Of a stretch of 64,000 bases of DNA, positions 35,114 to 43,524 are shown piece by piece. Each line of letters begins with the position of its first letter. Positions within the stretch are counted from its first letter, which is position 1. The stretch is from Bacteroidota bacterium (lineage in GTDB: Bacteria > Bacteroidota > Bacteroidia > 2-12-FULL-35-15). Where the stretch lies: contig JADJHE010000008.1 in NCBI GenBank assembly GCA_016707685.1, positions 62,001-126,000 on the forward strand. The letters are read 5' to 3'. The translations under genes were made by a program, and so were the position numbers. The notes below the pieces were generated by a model. The model saw nothing but the letters and a program-made list of their open reading frames with translations. It did no database searches and had not been told where the DNA came from.

Positions 35114-37435
35114 TTATAGTTTAACAGTTAATTGCATTGCAAATACACGAGGAGCTTGCATATCAGCAGGACGACTCACATATTCACGATTAAATACATT
35201 ATTTACGATAATCGAAATTTTAGCAACTTTATGAATTTGATAAGCAATGCGTCCGTCAAAAACAGCATCACCATTGTCGTGTTCTGAACGGTATTGTTTC
35301 ATGCCAGGGAAAAAGTTTTTGTCTTCAAAAAAGGAATCCATGTTTTCCATAAAACTATTTGCACGCATACTAAATCCTAAACTTACTTTTTTGTACCCTA
35401 ATTCTATATCTGCTTTTCCAGAATGACGGAATCGATACTTTAATAAGTTGTTCTTGGAAGTGTTTTTGGCAGTATCAACAGTAATATCAAAATCGGTTTG
35501 GCGAGGATCAATGTATGTATACCCTAATAATGTTGTCATGCTAATTGGTCCAATGTTTCCTTGCCCCATTACCGAAAAATCTACACCTAAAATTCGAGTA
35601 TTTCCGATGTTTTGAGATTGAAATCCAATTCCCAAATCAGCAATTGTTTGGTAAGGAGGTTTGGGAGCAGCATACTGACCAAATGTAAATTCCATCATGT
35701 TGGTATACTCTGTCCAGAAAGCAGCTACATCCACATATCCTTTCCATTCGCCAAGTCGTACCCCTTGTTTTACTCCAATTTCGGCACTCCATCCAGTTTC
35801 TGGTGTTAGGTTTCTATTTGGATAGATTTCTAATCCGCTTGCACTCGTTCTAATGAATCGCTCCGCTACAGTTGGGAATCTAAACCCTTGTCCGAACGAG
35901 GCGCGAATATAGGTTGCTTTAAGTGCTTGATAATTTAAACCGATACGTGTAATTGGTTTTACTTTCGATTGCTTTGCAAGTGGTTTCGATTTATCAAGAA
36001 GTAAATAAACATCTTCTTTTGTCTCAACTGTATCCGTTTTAAAATATTCTCCACGTAATCCCAGTGATACATTTAATTTATTGAAGAATTTTTTATCTAA
36101 TTGAACATAAGCAGAAATATTGTTGCTGTAATGATTTCCATACATGTCACCCGATTTAACTTCGTTATAATTATACACAGCACCAGTAGTCCAAACTAAA
36201 TTATTCTTAAAACGTTTTTGGTATTGGTATTCGCTATAATATACATCACCGGTCGATTCTTGATTGGTGTTGTTTAAGTTTTTTGTTCTATAAAAACGAG
36301 TTCTTAATGTGTGCCTTCCGTCCTTTTTAGTATAGTACGTTATATAAGGATCTACATTTGTTCTGTAAGTGGTGTAGTGACTTAAATCGCCACCGGTTGG
36401 ATATAAAGCCGAATCTGGACTCACCCAAATCAAAAATAATCCTCCTTTTGTTCGAATAGTATTTGCATTTACACCAACAGACAAACCTTTTATTTTTTTG
36501 AAACGATAACGTAAGTTTACATTTGCACGATAACGTTGTTCTGTTTCTAATTTTTTATAACCATCATCGTTGTATAGATTGGCACCAATAACTAAATCTA
36601 ACTGTTTTACCTTTTGAGCATGGTAAATATTTGTTCCTGCATAGGTTGGGTTTCCATCTTGCCACCAAACAAGTTCGGTACGTTTTGGTTTATCATAAAA
36701 TCCGCCATAAATATTTATTTTGGTTTCTGGTTCATCTTTAGCATATGCTGTTCTAAAGTTAATCACACCATTTAATGCCGAAGAACCAAACAATGCTGAA
36801 GAAGCACCTTTAATAACTTCTATTTGTTCGCAATTCTCAATTGGTAAAAAGCTCCATTTAACATCTCCTGCATCCGCAGTAAGCATGGGCATTTCATCTA
36901 CCATTAGTAAAACACGACTACCTGCTCCATAGCTAAATCCACTTCCACCACGAATGTTTGCTTGTCCATCAATCACATTTACACCAGGCACTTGATCCAC
37001 TGCATTTTCGATTGTTTGAATGCTTTTGTTTTCAATTAGTTGTGGTTTTAGCACCTCCATCGAAACAGTTACATCACCTAATTTTTGTTCAAAACGTCCG
37101 GCAGATACAACCACTACATCCAACTGCTTAGAATCTTGTTCTAATAAAATATCAATTGTTAATGTGTCGTTTTCTTTTGCATCTATATTTTTGACGAATG
37201 TTTTGTAGCCAACTAGTTTATATTCTAGTTTATGTTTGCCAGCACTTGTGGTATAGAAATAACTTCCGTTAATATCGGTAGTTGTCCCGCTGGTGGCGTC
37301 CACAACTATAGAGGAGCCTACAATGGTTTCTTTTGTTTTTGAATCAGAAACCGTTCCTTTTATATATGCTGCTTGTTGCGAAAACAAGGAACCTATTGCA
37401 TGAATAAAAAATAATGGAGTAAGTATTTTTTTCAT
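35114..37435 (-). CDS. TonB-dependent outer-membrane receptor
   Basis: 773 aa. Signal peptide about 1-19 (SLFSQQ). A carboxypeptidase-regulatory-like domain (about 22-110; IKGTVSDSKTKETIVGSSI), a plug domain (about 115-235; VPGVNVIDGQANIRGGSGFSYGAG, VIKGASSALFGSSALNGVI), then a 22-strand-type barrel. The barrel ends in IIVNNVFNREYVSRPAD and a terminal aromatic-poor TVKL. Energised uptake of an unknown ligand. Gene order with haaO suggests, weakly, an aromatic or metal-related substrate. Confidence 0.92.
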   Translation of the reverse strand: MKKILTPLFFIHAIGSLFSQQAAYIKGTVSDSKTKETIVGSSIVVDATSGTTTDINGSYFYTTSAGKHKLEYKLVGYKTFVKNIDAKENDTLTIDILLEQDSKQLDVVVVSAGRFEQKLGDVTVSMEVLKPQLIENKSIQTIENAVDQVPGVNVIDGQANIRGGSGFSYGAGSRVLLMVDEMPMLTADAGDVKWSFLPIENCEQIEVIKGASSALFGSSALNGVINFRTAYAKDEPETKINIYGGFYDKPKRTELVWWQDGNPTYAGTNIYHAQKVKQLDLVIGANLYNDDGYKKLETEQRYRANVNLRYRFKKIKGLSVGVNANTIRTKGGLFLIWVSPDSALYPTGGDLSHYTTYRTNVDPYITYYTKKDGRHTLRTRFYRTKNLNNTNQESTGDVYYSEYQYQKRFKNNLVWTTGAVYNYNEVKSGDMYGNHYSNNISAYVQLDKKFFNKLNVSLGLRGEYFKTDTVETKEDVYLLLDKSKPLAKQSKVKPITRIGLNYQALKATYIRASFGQGFRFPTVAERFIRTSASGLEIYPNRNLTPETGWSAEIGVKQGVRLGEWKGYVDVAAFWTEYTNMMEFTFGQYAAPKPPYQTIADLGIGFQSQNIGNTRILGVDFSVMGQGNIGPISMTTLLGYTYIDPRQTDFDITVDTAKNTSKNNLLKYRFRHSGKADIELGYKKVSLGFSMRANSFMENMDSFFEDKNFFPGMKQYRSEHDNGDAVFDGRIAYQIHKVAKISIIVNNVFNREYVSRPADMQAPRVFAMQLTVKL

Positions 37436-37456
37436 TTAAATAAATGTTCTTATTTA

Positions 37457-37464
37457 TACATTTG
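37457..37464 (+). promoter_or_regulatory. Promoter -7 box of dprA
   Basis: TACATTTG matches TAnnTTTG and leaves a leader of about 40 bases before the ATG at 37511. Confidence 0.5.
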
Positions 37465-37510
37465 CTTTAACTATAGTGCAATGTAAAAAAAATTTTTCTT
37501 TTAAAAAAGT

Positions 37511-38611
37511 ATGTCTGATAGCTTAAAATATAAAATTGCCCTTTCTTTAATTCCAACCATTGGAGATGTTTTAGCAAAGCGACTTGTAGCCTATTGTGGA
37601 AGTGTGGAAGCTGTATTTAAAGAAAAAAAAGGAGCACTTGAAAAAATACCAGGAATAGGGACAGTGAATGCTGGTGCTGTAATAAACCAAACGGTTTTTA
37701 AACGTGCTGAGGAGGAGATTTTGTTTATAGAAAAAAACAATATCCAACCCGTTTTTTATTTAGATAAAGCGTATCCTAAACGATTAACGCATTGTGAGGA
37801 TAGCCCCATTTTACTCTATTTTAAAGGGGATGCAGATTTTAATCAACAACACGTAATTAGTATTGTTGGTACGCGTGAAGCGACTGAATATGGAAAATCT
37901 ATTTGCGAAAAATTGATTAAAGAGTTGGCCCATTTAAATCCATTAATTGTTAGTGGTTTGGCTTATGGAATAGATGTTTGTGCACACAAAGCTGCTTTAG
38001 ACAATAATTTAAAAACAATTGGTGTTTTTGCACATGGATTGGATAAAATTTATCCTGCTGCACACCGTTCTATTGCAGAAAAAATGCTCGAAAATGGGGG
38101 GTTGTTAACTGATTTCATAAGCAAAACACAGCCTAACCCAGAATTTTTTCCAAGTCGAAATCGTATAGTTGCTGGTATGGCAGACTGTACAATTGTAATT
38201 GAAAGTAAATTAGGTGGAGGATCATTAATTACTGCTGACATTGCAAATAGTTACAACAGAGATGTATTTGCTTTCCCTGGAAGAGTCAATGATCCAACTT
38301 CGGAAGGCTGTAATAGCATCATTAAACAAAATAAAGCTGCACTTGTTCAAAGTGCTGCTGATATAGAATATATCATGGGTTGGGAACAATCTAAAAAAGT
38401 AAAAAAATCAATTCAAAAACAATTGTTCCTTGAATTAAAACCCGAAGAAGAAGTTGTTGTAAAAGCTTTAAAAGCAAATGAATCCACGAATATTGATGAT
38501 TTGTGTTTTGCAACAAAAATGACAATGAGCAAGGTATCTACATTACTTTTAACACTAGAATTTTCGGGTGTTGTAAAGTCCTTGCCTGGTAAAATGTATA
38601 AACTGAATTAA
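37511..38611 (+). CDS. dprA: DNA-processing protein DprA
   Basis: 366 aa. Loads RecA on incoming single-stranded DNA during natural transformation. An N-terminal SAM/HhH-like region (KIPGIGTVNAGAV), the Rossmann-like DprA core (SIVGTREATEYGKS, SGLAYGIDVCAHKAAL, FFPSRNRIVAGMAD, GGGSLITADIA, FAFPGRVNDPTSEGCN) and a C-terminal winged helix (about 300-366) are all present. The length is normal for the full three-domain form. Confidence 0.95.
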   Translation: MSDSLKYKIALSLIPTIGDVLAKRLVAYCGSVEAVFKEKKGALEKIPGIGTVNAGAVINQTVFKRAEEEILFIEKNNIQPVFYLDKAYPKRLTHCEDSPILLYFKGDADFNQQHVISIVGTREATEYGKSICEKLIKELAHLNPLIVSGLAYGIDVCAHKAALDNNLKTIGVFAHGLDKIYPAAHRSIAEKMLENGGLLTDFISKTQPNPEFFPSRNRIVAGMADCTIVIESKLGGGSLITADIANSYNRDVFAFPGRVNDPTSEGCNSIIKQNKAALVQSAADIEYIMGWEQSKKVKKSIQKQLFLELKPEEEVVVKALKANESTNIDDLCFATKMTMSKVSTLLLTLEFSGVVKSLPGKMYKLN

Positions 38612-38613
38612 AT

Positions 38614-38640
38614 AAAAAAAGCGGTTATTCAACCGCTTTT
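38614..38640. terminator. Bidirectional terminator after dprA
   Basis: aaaaaagcggtt / aaccgctttt stem. The right arm contains the last codons of the convergent exported-protein gene, so coding and termination share bases. Confidence 0.8.
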
Positions 38641-39296
38641 AATTTTGAGTTTATTGTTTCAACAACTTTTTTCTGAGCTTCAATTTCTGATTTTTTCTTT
38701 TCTTGCTCCGATTTGTTTTTGCTGATATCATTTTCTGCTTTTGTAATTTTTGTTCGGTAATCAATAATATCGCCTTCTAAGTTCTGTTTGTCTTTTACCA
38801 ACGATTTTTGATCATCTTCCAATTTTTCCTGTGCTTTTTGAGCTGTCTTTAATTCTGCTTCAATTGCTTCTTTTGTAGCTTTTACAGCAAATTCTTTTAC
38901 AATATCTTCAGCAATTTTAAATTGATCCTTGTGTTCGGCAGAATTTAAAAAAGCACCACCTAAATCAAATGCTACAACAAATGTAATTTCTGCATCACCT
39001 TTTTTTCCAATCGCTTTTCCGTAAATATCGATGGTGTTATTTCCGCTAATTGATTTAATAGTTGCATTATCAATAAAAATACCACCGTCTTTAGAAGAAC
39101 GTTTTCCATCGTATTGTTTCATAAATGAACGGAACGACTCTTCTGCATCTGATGGGCTAACTCCATAAAGTGTAACAACTAATGAATTATTGCTTCCGCC
39201 ACCAATCGTTTCTTTTCCTTCTTTTACTTTTATTTTTTGCGCATAAGCACTAATTCCAATTGAAACAGCCAATGCTAGTGTAAATATTTTTTTCAT
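38625..39296 (-). CDS. Exported coiled-coil protein of unknown function
   Basis: 223 aa. Signal peptide about 1-19 (SAYAQ). An alpha/beta domain (about 20-130) contains SPSDAEESFRSFMKQYDGK and AEITFVVAFDLGGAFL. A long lysine/glutamate-rich coiled coil (about 130-220) follows. Similar Bacteroidota proteins are annotated only as hypothetical. Probably periplasmic. Confidence 0.78.
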   Translation of the reverse strand: MKKIFTLALAVSIGISAYAQKIKVKEGKETIGGGSNNSLVVTLYGVSPSDAEESFRSFMKQYDGKRSSKDGGIFIDNATIKSISGNNTIDIYGKAIGKKGDAEITFVVAFDLGGAFLNSAEHKDQFKIAEDIVKEFAVKATKEAIEAELKTAQKAQEKLEDDQKSLVKDKQNLEGDIIDYRTKITKAENDISKNKSEQEKKKSEIEAQKKVVETINSKLKAVE

Positions 39297-39354
39297 AGTT
39301 CAAATTTTTATGATTGATGGTACAAGTTAAGCAAAAATTTAGCCAAAGCAATAA

Positions 39355-39930
39355 TTAATCGTCAATATCTGTTACACCACCCGAAACAATAAATTTCATT
39401 ACTTCGGCTGAAGAAGCATCTACAAGCGTAATGTGATCGGTTGGAACAATTAATAAATTACCAGAAATGGAATACGATAAAGGAACATATACAGCAACGG
39501 TATCTTTACTAATGTTCAATTCTGACAAATCTTCTTTAGTAATAAATCCTAATTGCTGAATATTATTTTCTTTATTGATGGTAATTAAAACGGGTTTGTT
39601 GAATCGTTTTTTACTACCTACAAAAGCCGACATAAAATCTTTAATTGATCCATATACGGTTTTAACAACCGGTGTTTGTTCTAAGGTGCTATCAAATAGC
39701 GAGAACAATGGTTGTAGGATGATAGAAGAACCTAGCAAACCCATTAAAAAGATAAGTACCACAGCAGTTGCCAAAATAATTAAAGGGTCAATTCCTGGAC
39801 TAACAATTGTTCCAAACATAGAAAACAAGGAACGCACCCAATCAAAAACCTTATAAATTACAATGGCTGTGATTCCAACAGGAACAGTAATGATTAAACC
39901 TTGAATAAAATAACGGACAATTTTTGACAT
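39355..39930 (-). CDS. DUF502 family membrane protein
   Basis: 191 aa from the ATG at 39930. Two N-terminal membrane helices (about 5-25 and 45-70, with the typical YFIQGLIITVPVGITAIVIYKVFDW opening read in parts), then a soluble domain containing VYGSIKDFMSAFVGSKKRFNKPV and VPLSYSISGNLLIVPTDHI. Family function is unknown. The longer TTG start at 39948 is rejected because it lies inside the -7 promoter box. Confidence 0.88.
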   Translation of the reverse strand: MSKIVRYFIQGLIITVPVGITAIVIYKVFDWVRSLFSMFGTIVSPGIDPLIILATAVVLIFLMGLLGSSIILQPLFSLFDSTLEQTPVVKTVYGSIKDFMSAFVGSKKRFNKPVLITINKENNIQQLGFITKEDLSELNISKDTVAVYVPLSYSISGNLLIVPTDHITLVDASSAEVMKFIVSGGVTDIDD

Positions 39931-39945
39931 GTTAAAAATTTTACG

Positions 39946-39953
39946 CAAAGTTA
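39946..39953 (-). promoter_or_regulatory. Promoter -7 box of the DUF502 gene
   Basis: TAACTTTG on the minus strand. It contains the TTG of the longest open frame and so sets the real start at 39930. Confidence 0.65.
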
Positions 39954-39974
39954 CTTAATTGCAATATACACAGC

Positions 39975-40331
39975 TTACAAATCTTTCAGCAGTTTTTTGT
40001 CTTTTTGCGTTAATCCACCAACCACCATATCATACGAATGATCAATCCATTCAAAAATTAATTTTTCGGGTACCGATCCATCTACTAAAATGGTATTCCA
40101 ATGTTTTTTGTTCATGTGGTATCCTGGGATAACACAAGGATATTGTTCGCGAAGTTCAATAACCTTTTCAGGATCGCATTTAACATTGAATTGCAATGAT
40201 GGAGAATCTAAACCAGTAAGCAAAAAAACCTTTCCCATCACTTTATATACAAGTGTATCTGGACCAAAAGGCGTTGTTTCTTCTACTCCTTTTTTAGAAA
40301 TACAATAATCTCTAAGTTCTTCAATGTTCAT
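39975..40331 (-). CDS. MmcQ/YjbR family protein
   Basis: 118 aa with the CyaY-like double-wing fold seen in YjbR: N-terminal MNIEELRDYCISKKGVEETTPFGPDTLVYKV read in parts, LFNVKCDPE-like core (LQFNVKCDPEKVIELREQYP) and the HMNKKHWNTILVDGSVP segment. It is predicted to bind DNA, although the biochemical role is unclear. Its start overlaps the Lrp regulator's end by 11 bases, so the two are translated from one message. Confidence 0.9.
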   Translation of the reverse strand: MNIEELRDYCISKKGVEETTPFGPDTLVYKVMGKVFLLTGLDSPSLQFNVKCDPEKVIELREQYPCVIPGYHMNKKHWNTILVDGSVPEKLIFEWIDHSYDMVVGGLTQKDKKLLKDL

Positions 40332-40803
40332 TTTTATAATTCAGAGGTAAAACTTTTGAATCTTTTATTTTGGATAAAATAACCATTGTTTGCATTTGCC
40401 CAATCTCCTCCATTTTACTTAGTTTTTGAGAGATTAATTCTTCAAATGCACGCATGTCTTTTAACATTACTGTAATTACATAATCGGCATTACCAGTTAC
40501 CTGATAACATTCCATAATTTCAGGGATTTTATTTATTTCCTTTTTGAAATTACTGATTGCATTTTCAATTTGACGTGTTAGTGTAATTTGGATGATTGCA
40601 GAAATGCCTATTCCAACCATTTCCGCATTTAATTGAGCGTGGTACCCTTTGATAAGTTTTAAGCGCTCTAATTTTTTTACACGTTCCAGTGTTGGTGCTG
40701 GCGAAAGCCCAATTTCACTCGAAAGCTGAAGATTGGTAATCTTCGCATTTTCCTGCAGTGTACGCAATATTTTTAAATCTATTTTATCTAGATTGATGTT
40801 CAT
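40321..40803 (-). CDS. Lrp/AsnC family transcriptional regulator
   Basis: 160 aa. N-terminal helix-turn-helix (about 8-55; LDKIDLKILRTLQENAKITN, GLSPAPTLERVKKLE) and a C-terminal RAM ligand domain (about 70-150; YQVTGNADYVITVMLKDM), the standard Lrp/AsnC architecture. Usually responds to an amino acid. Its promoter lies back to back with that of the carboxylase gene, which it might regulate. Confidence 0.93.
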   Translation of the reverse strand: MNINLDKIDLKILRTLQENAKITNLQLSSEIGLSPAPTLERVKKLERLKLIKGYHAQLNAEMVGIGISAIIQITLTRQIENAISNFKKEINKIPEIMECYQVTGNADYVITVMLKDMRAFEELISQKLSKMEEIGQMQTMVILSKIKDSKVLPLNYKNEH

Positions 40804-40819
40804 TTTTTGTGATTTTATT

Positions 40820-40827
40820 CAAAGTTA
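40820..40827 (-). promoter_or_regulatory. Promoter -7 box of the lrp-like gene
   Basis: TAACTTTG on the minus strand, 16 bases before the ATG at 40803. Confidence 0.6.
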
Positions 40828-40857
40828 AAAAAATAAAAAAGAACGTCTATTTTTTGT

Positions 40858-40865
40858 TACTTTTG
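40858..40865 (+). promoter_or_regulatory. Promoter -7 box of the acyl-CoA carboxylase gene
   Basis: TACTTTTG, 36 bases before the ATG at 40902. The leader contains a seven-codon mini-frame, atg to taa, at 40877-40897. Confidence 0.6.
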
Positions 40866-40901
40866 GGAGAGTTAAAATGAACGTGATAGTATTTTAAATA
40901 T

Positions 40902-42446
40902 ATGGAAAAGAAAATTCAAGAATTAGATAAAAAAATTGCCGAAGCACAATTGGGTGGTGGTCAAAAACGAATTGATTCACAACATAAAAAAGGAAAATTA
41001 ACAGCACGTGAACGCCTTCATTTTTTAATGGATGAAGGTAGCTTTGAAGAAATTGGAATGTTTGTAACACATCGTTCAACAGAGTTTGGATTGGAGCGTG
41101 AAAAATATTTGGGTGATGGTGTTATTACAGGTTATGGTACAATCAATGGCCGATTGGTATATGCATTTTCGCAAGATTTTACTGTTTTTGGTGGTTCATT
41201 ATCGGAAACACATGCCGAAAAAATTTGCAAAATCATGGATTTAGCAATGAAAAATGGTGCGCCACTTATTGGATTAAACGATAGTGGTGGAGCTCGTATT
41301 CAGGAAGGGGTAGTTTCGTTAGGTGGTTATGCCGATATTTTTTATCGTAATACATTAGCATCTGGTGTTATCCCTCAGCTATCAGCTATTATGGGACCAT
41401 GTGCAGGTGGAGCTGTTTATTCTCCTGCTATTACCGATTTTATTATGATGGTCGAAAACACTTCGTACATGTTTGTTACAGGACCAAATGTTGTGAAAAC
41501 GGTAACACATGAAGAAGTAACTTCTGAAGAGTTAGGTGGAGCATCAACCCATTCAACAAAATCGGGTGTTACTCATTTTTCGTGTGCAAACGAAATTGAA
41601 TGTATCAATAACATCAAAGCATTATTGAGTTACATGCCTCAAAACTGTGAGGATGATGCACCAAGTGTTCCGTACGAAATTGCAGCAAGCGAAAAACGTC
41701 CTGAATTAAATAAAATTGTTCCAGAAAATCCAAATCAACCCTACGATATTCGTGAAGTAATTGCTGGAGTAATTGATAACGATACTTTTTTAGAAGTACA
41801 TAAAAATTATGCAGAGAATATTGTTGTTGGATTTGCTCGATTAGGTGGTAAAAGTATCGGCATCGTTGCTAATCAACCCGCTTTCCTTGCAGGTGTATTG
41901 GATATTAATTCATCTACAAAAGCAGCACGTTTTGTTCGTTTCTGCGACTGCTTTAATATTCCATTGTTAGTGTTTGAAGATGTGCCAGGTTTCTTGCCAG
42001 GAACAGATCAGGAGTGGCATGGAATCATTACCAATGGAGCAAAATTATTGTATGCATTCTGTGAAGCAACCGTTCCTCGTATTACGGTTATTACTCGTAA
42101 AGCCTACGGTGGAGCTTACGATGTAATGAACAGTAAACACATTGGTGCTGATATGAATTATGCTTGGCCATCGGCAGAAATTGCAGTGATGGGTGCAAAA
42201 GGAGCAGCAGAAATTATTTTCAAAAATGAAATTGCTGCATCAAGTGATCCTGTTGCAAAATTAGCAGAAAAGGAAAAAGAATACATTGAACATTTTGCGA
42301 ATCCATACCGTGCTGCTGAAAGAGGCTATGTGGATGAAGTCATCAAACCTGAAGATACACGCGAAAAATTGATAAAAGCATTTGGAATGCTAAAAAATAA
42401 AGTAGATAAGCTTCCACGAAAAAAACATGGAAACATTCCACTGTAA
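40902..42446 (+). CDS. Acyl-CoA carboxylase / methylmalonyl-CoA decarboxylase carboxyltransferase subunit
   Basis: 514 aa, the length of PccB/MmdA. Two crotonase-like halves: N-terminal carboxyltransferase with NDSGGARIQEGVVSLGGYAD and GPCAGGAVYSPAITDF, and C-terminal with FEDVPGFLPGTDQEWHGII and AYGGAYDVM. These oxyanion-hole glycines bind the acyl-CoA and carboxybiotin. Family knowledge allows propionyl-CoA carboxylase beta or a decarboxylase subunit; no biotin carboxylase or carrier gene is adjacent to decide. Divergent from lrp; followed by a terminator. Confidence 0.93.
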   Translation: MEKKIQELDKKIAEAQLGGGQKRIDSQHKKGKLTARERLHFLMDEGSFEEIGMFVTHRSTEFGLEREKYLGDGVITGYGTINGRLVYAFSQDFTVFGGSLSETHAEKICKIMDLAMKNGAPLIGLNDSGGARIQEGVVSLGGYADIFYRNTLASGVIPQLSAIMGPCAGGAVYSPAITDFIMMVENTSYMFVTGPNVVKTVTHEEVTSEELGGASTHSTKSGVTHFSCANEIECINNIKALLSYMPQNCEDDAPSVPYEIAASEKRPELNKIVPENPNQPYDIREVIAGVIDNDTFLEVHKNYAENIVVGFARLGGKSIGIVANQPAFLAGVLDINSSTKAARFVRFCDCFNIPLLVFEDVPGFLPGTDQEWHGIITNGAKLLYAFCEATVPRITVITRKAYGGAYDVMNSKHIGADMNYAWPSAEIAVMGAKGAAEIIFKNEIAASSDPVAKLAEKEKEYIEHFANPYRAAERGYVDEVIKPEDTREKLIKAFGMLKNKVDKLPRKKHGNIPL

Positions 42447-42449
42447 AAA

Positions 42450-42481
42450 TAAAAACGCCTGCAATTTTGCAGGCGTTTTTG
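42450..42481 (+). terminator. Terminator of the acyl-CoA carboxylase gene
   Basis: aaaaacgcctgca / tgcaggcgttttt stem with T-run, just before the convergent methyltransferase end. Confidence 0.88.
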
Positions 42482-42500
42482 TTGTTTAGTTCCTTTTTAT

Positions 42501-43376
42501 TTAAAAATTTCTAAATCGTCCAAAAACCCCTAATGGCAATTTGTTACCTTCGGTAGCTTGTAGGTACAATTCGCCAATATTCAAATGCTTTCCTGCTTTC
42601 TTCTTCAATAAATTTTCAATAATTAATGAAGAGAATCCTAACGAGTATGCGTTTAAAATTAGGAAATGTTCGCTATCGTCTAATAAGTTTAAAACACCTT
42701 CTATCATTTCATTGATATTGTCTTCCAATTTCCACTTTTCACCATTGGGACCATGTCCAAATGCGGGTGGATCCAAGATAATTCCATTGTATTTATTTCC
42801 GCGTTTTTCTTCACGCTTTACAAATTTTAATGCATCTTCAACTACCCAACGAATGTTTGTTAAGTTCGAAATTTCCATGTTTTCCTTACTCCAAGTTACA
42901 ACCTGCTTAATAGAATCAACATGGGTAATATCCGCACCTGCAGCCTTAGCAGCTAAAGAGGCGCCACCAGTGTATGCAAATAAATTCAATACTTTTGGTT
43001 GAGGTGCTTTTATCATTTTGATGGATTCGTAAATAAAATCCCAATTGCTCGCTTGTTCAGGAAAAATACCAACATGTTTAAATGAGGTTAGTCCTAAACG
43101 AAATTTAATTGCTGAATCTGAATTGTTGATTTTATATTGAATTTGCCATTGATCGGGCATTTGTTTCAGTTTTTTCCACTCTCCAGAAGAACTTGAACGA
43201 GGAACAAATTTTATGTGAGCACGTTTTTCCCACTCATTTTTACTAAGGGTTTTATCCCACACAGCTTGTGGCTCTGGACGAATAGTAATGTACTGGCCAA
43301 AACGTTCGAGTTTTTCAAAACCTCCAACATCAATTAATTCGTAATCGTTAAAATTCTGTGGTGTAAGTAACTGCAT
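42501..43376 (-). CDS. Class I SAM-dependent methyltransferase, RlmI/RlmK-like
   Basis: 291 aa from ATG 43376. The SAM-binding motif LNLFAYTGGASLAAKAAGA, the acidic loop VDSIKQVVTWSKEN, and the catalytic motif LDPPAFGHGP place it with the RlmI/RlmL-K rRNA cytosine/guanine methyltransferases. The usual N-terminal PUA domain is replaced by a short strand-rich region. The specific base modified cannot be told. The -7 box at 43404-43411 lies just before the longer start (43406), so the internal Met was preferred. Confidence 0.85.
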   Translation of the reverse strand: MQLLTPQNFNDYELIDVGGFEKLERFGQYITIRPEPQAVWDKTLSKNEWEKRAHIKFVPRSSSSGEWKKLKQMPDQWQIQYKINNSDSAIKFRLGLTSFKHVGIFPEQASNWDFIYESIKMIKAPQPKVLNLFAYTGGASLAAKAAGADITHVDSIKQVVTWSKENMEISNLTNIRWVVEDALKFVKREEKRGNKYNGIILDPPAFGHGPNGEKWKLEDNINEMIEGVLNLLDDSEHFLILNAYSLGFSSLIIENLLKKKAGKHLNIGELYLQATEGNKLPLGVFGRFRNF

Positions 43377-43403
43377 TTTTAAATGTGCTTGAATATTTGA
43401 TTG

Positions 43404-43411
43404 CAAATGTA
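43404..43411 (-). promoter_or_regulatory. Promoter -7 box of the methyltransferase gene
   Basis: TACATTTG on the minus strand. It overlaps the longest possible start and leaves a leader of about 20-25 bases to the ATG at 43376. Confidence 0.5.
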
Positions 43412-43498
43412 TTAAAATTAATGGTTTTGTGATGGAGCCGGAAATTCTTAAAAAACCCTAAATATTGCTCCTTCAACCCTAAATTTCCAAATTAAGCA

Positions 43499-43506
43499 TA
43501 TCTTTG
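43499..43506 (+). promoter_or_regulatory. Promoter -7 box of gltX
   Basis: TATCTTTG, 18 bases before the ATG at 43525. It overlaps the longest frame's start at 43504. Confidence 0.65.
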
Positions 43507-43524
43507 CACCTCATTTTTAAAATT

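Noticed and set aside
36901..37435. A riboswitch upstream of the TonB-dependent receptors
   Set aside because: The leaders are too short, and I could not recognise a conserved aptamer (cobalamin, TPP) in them.
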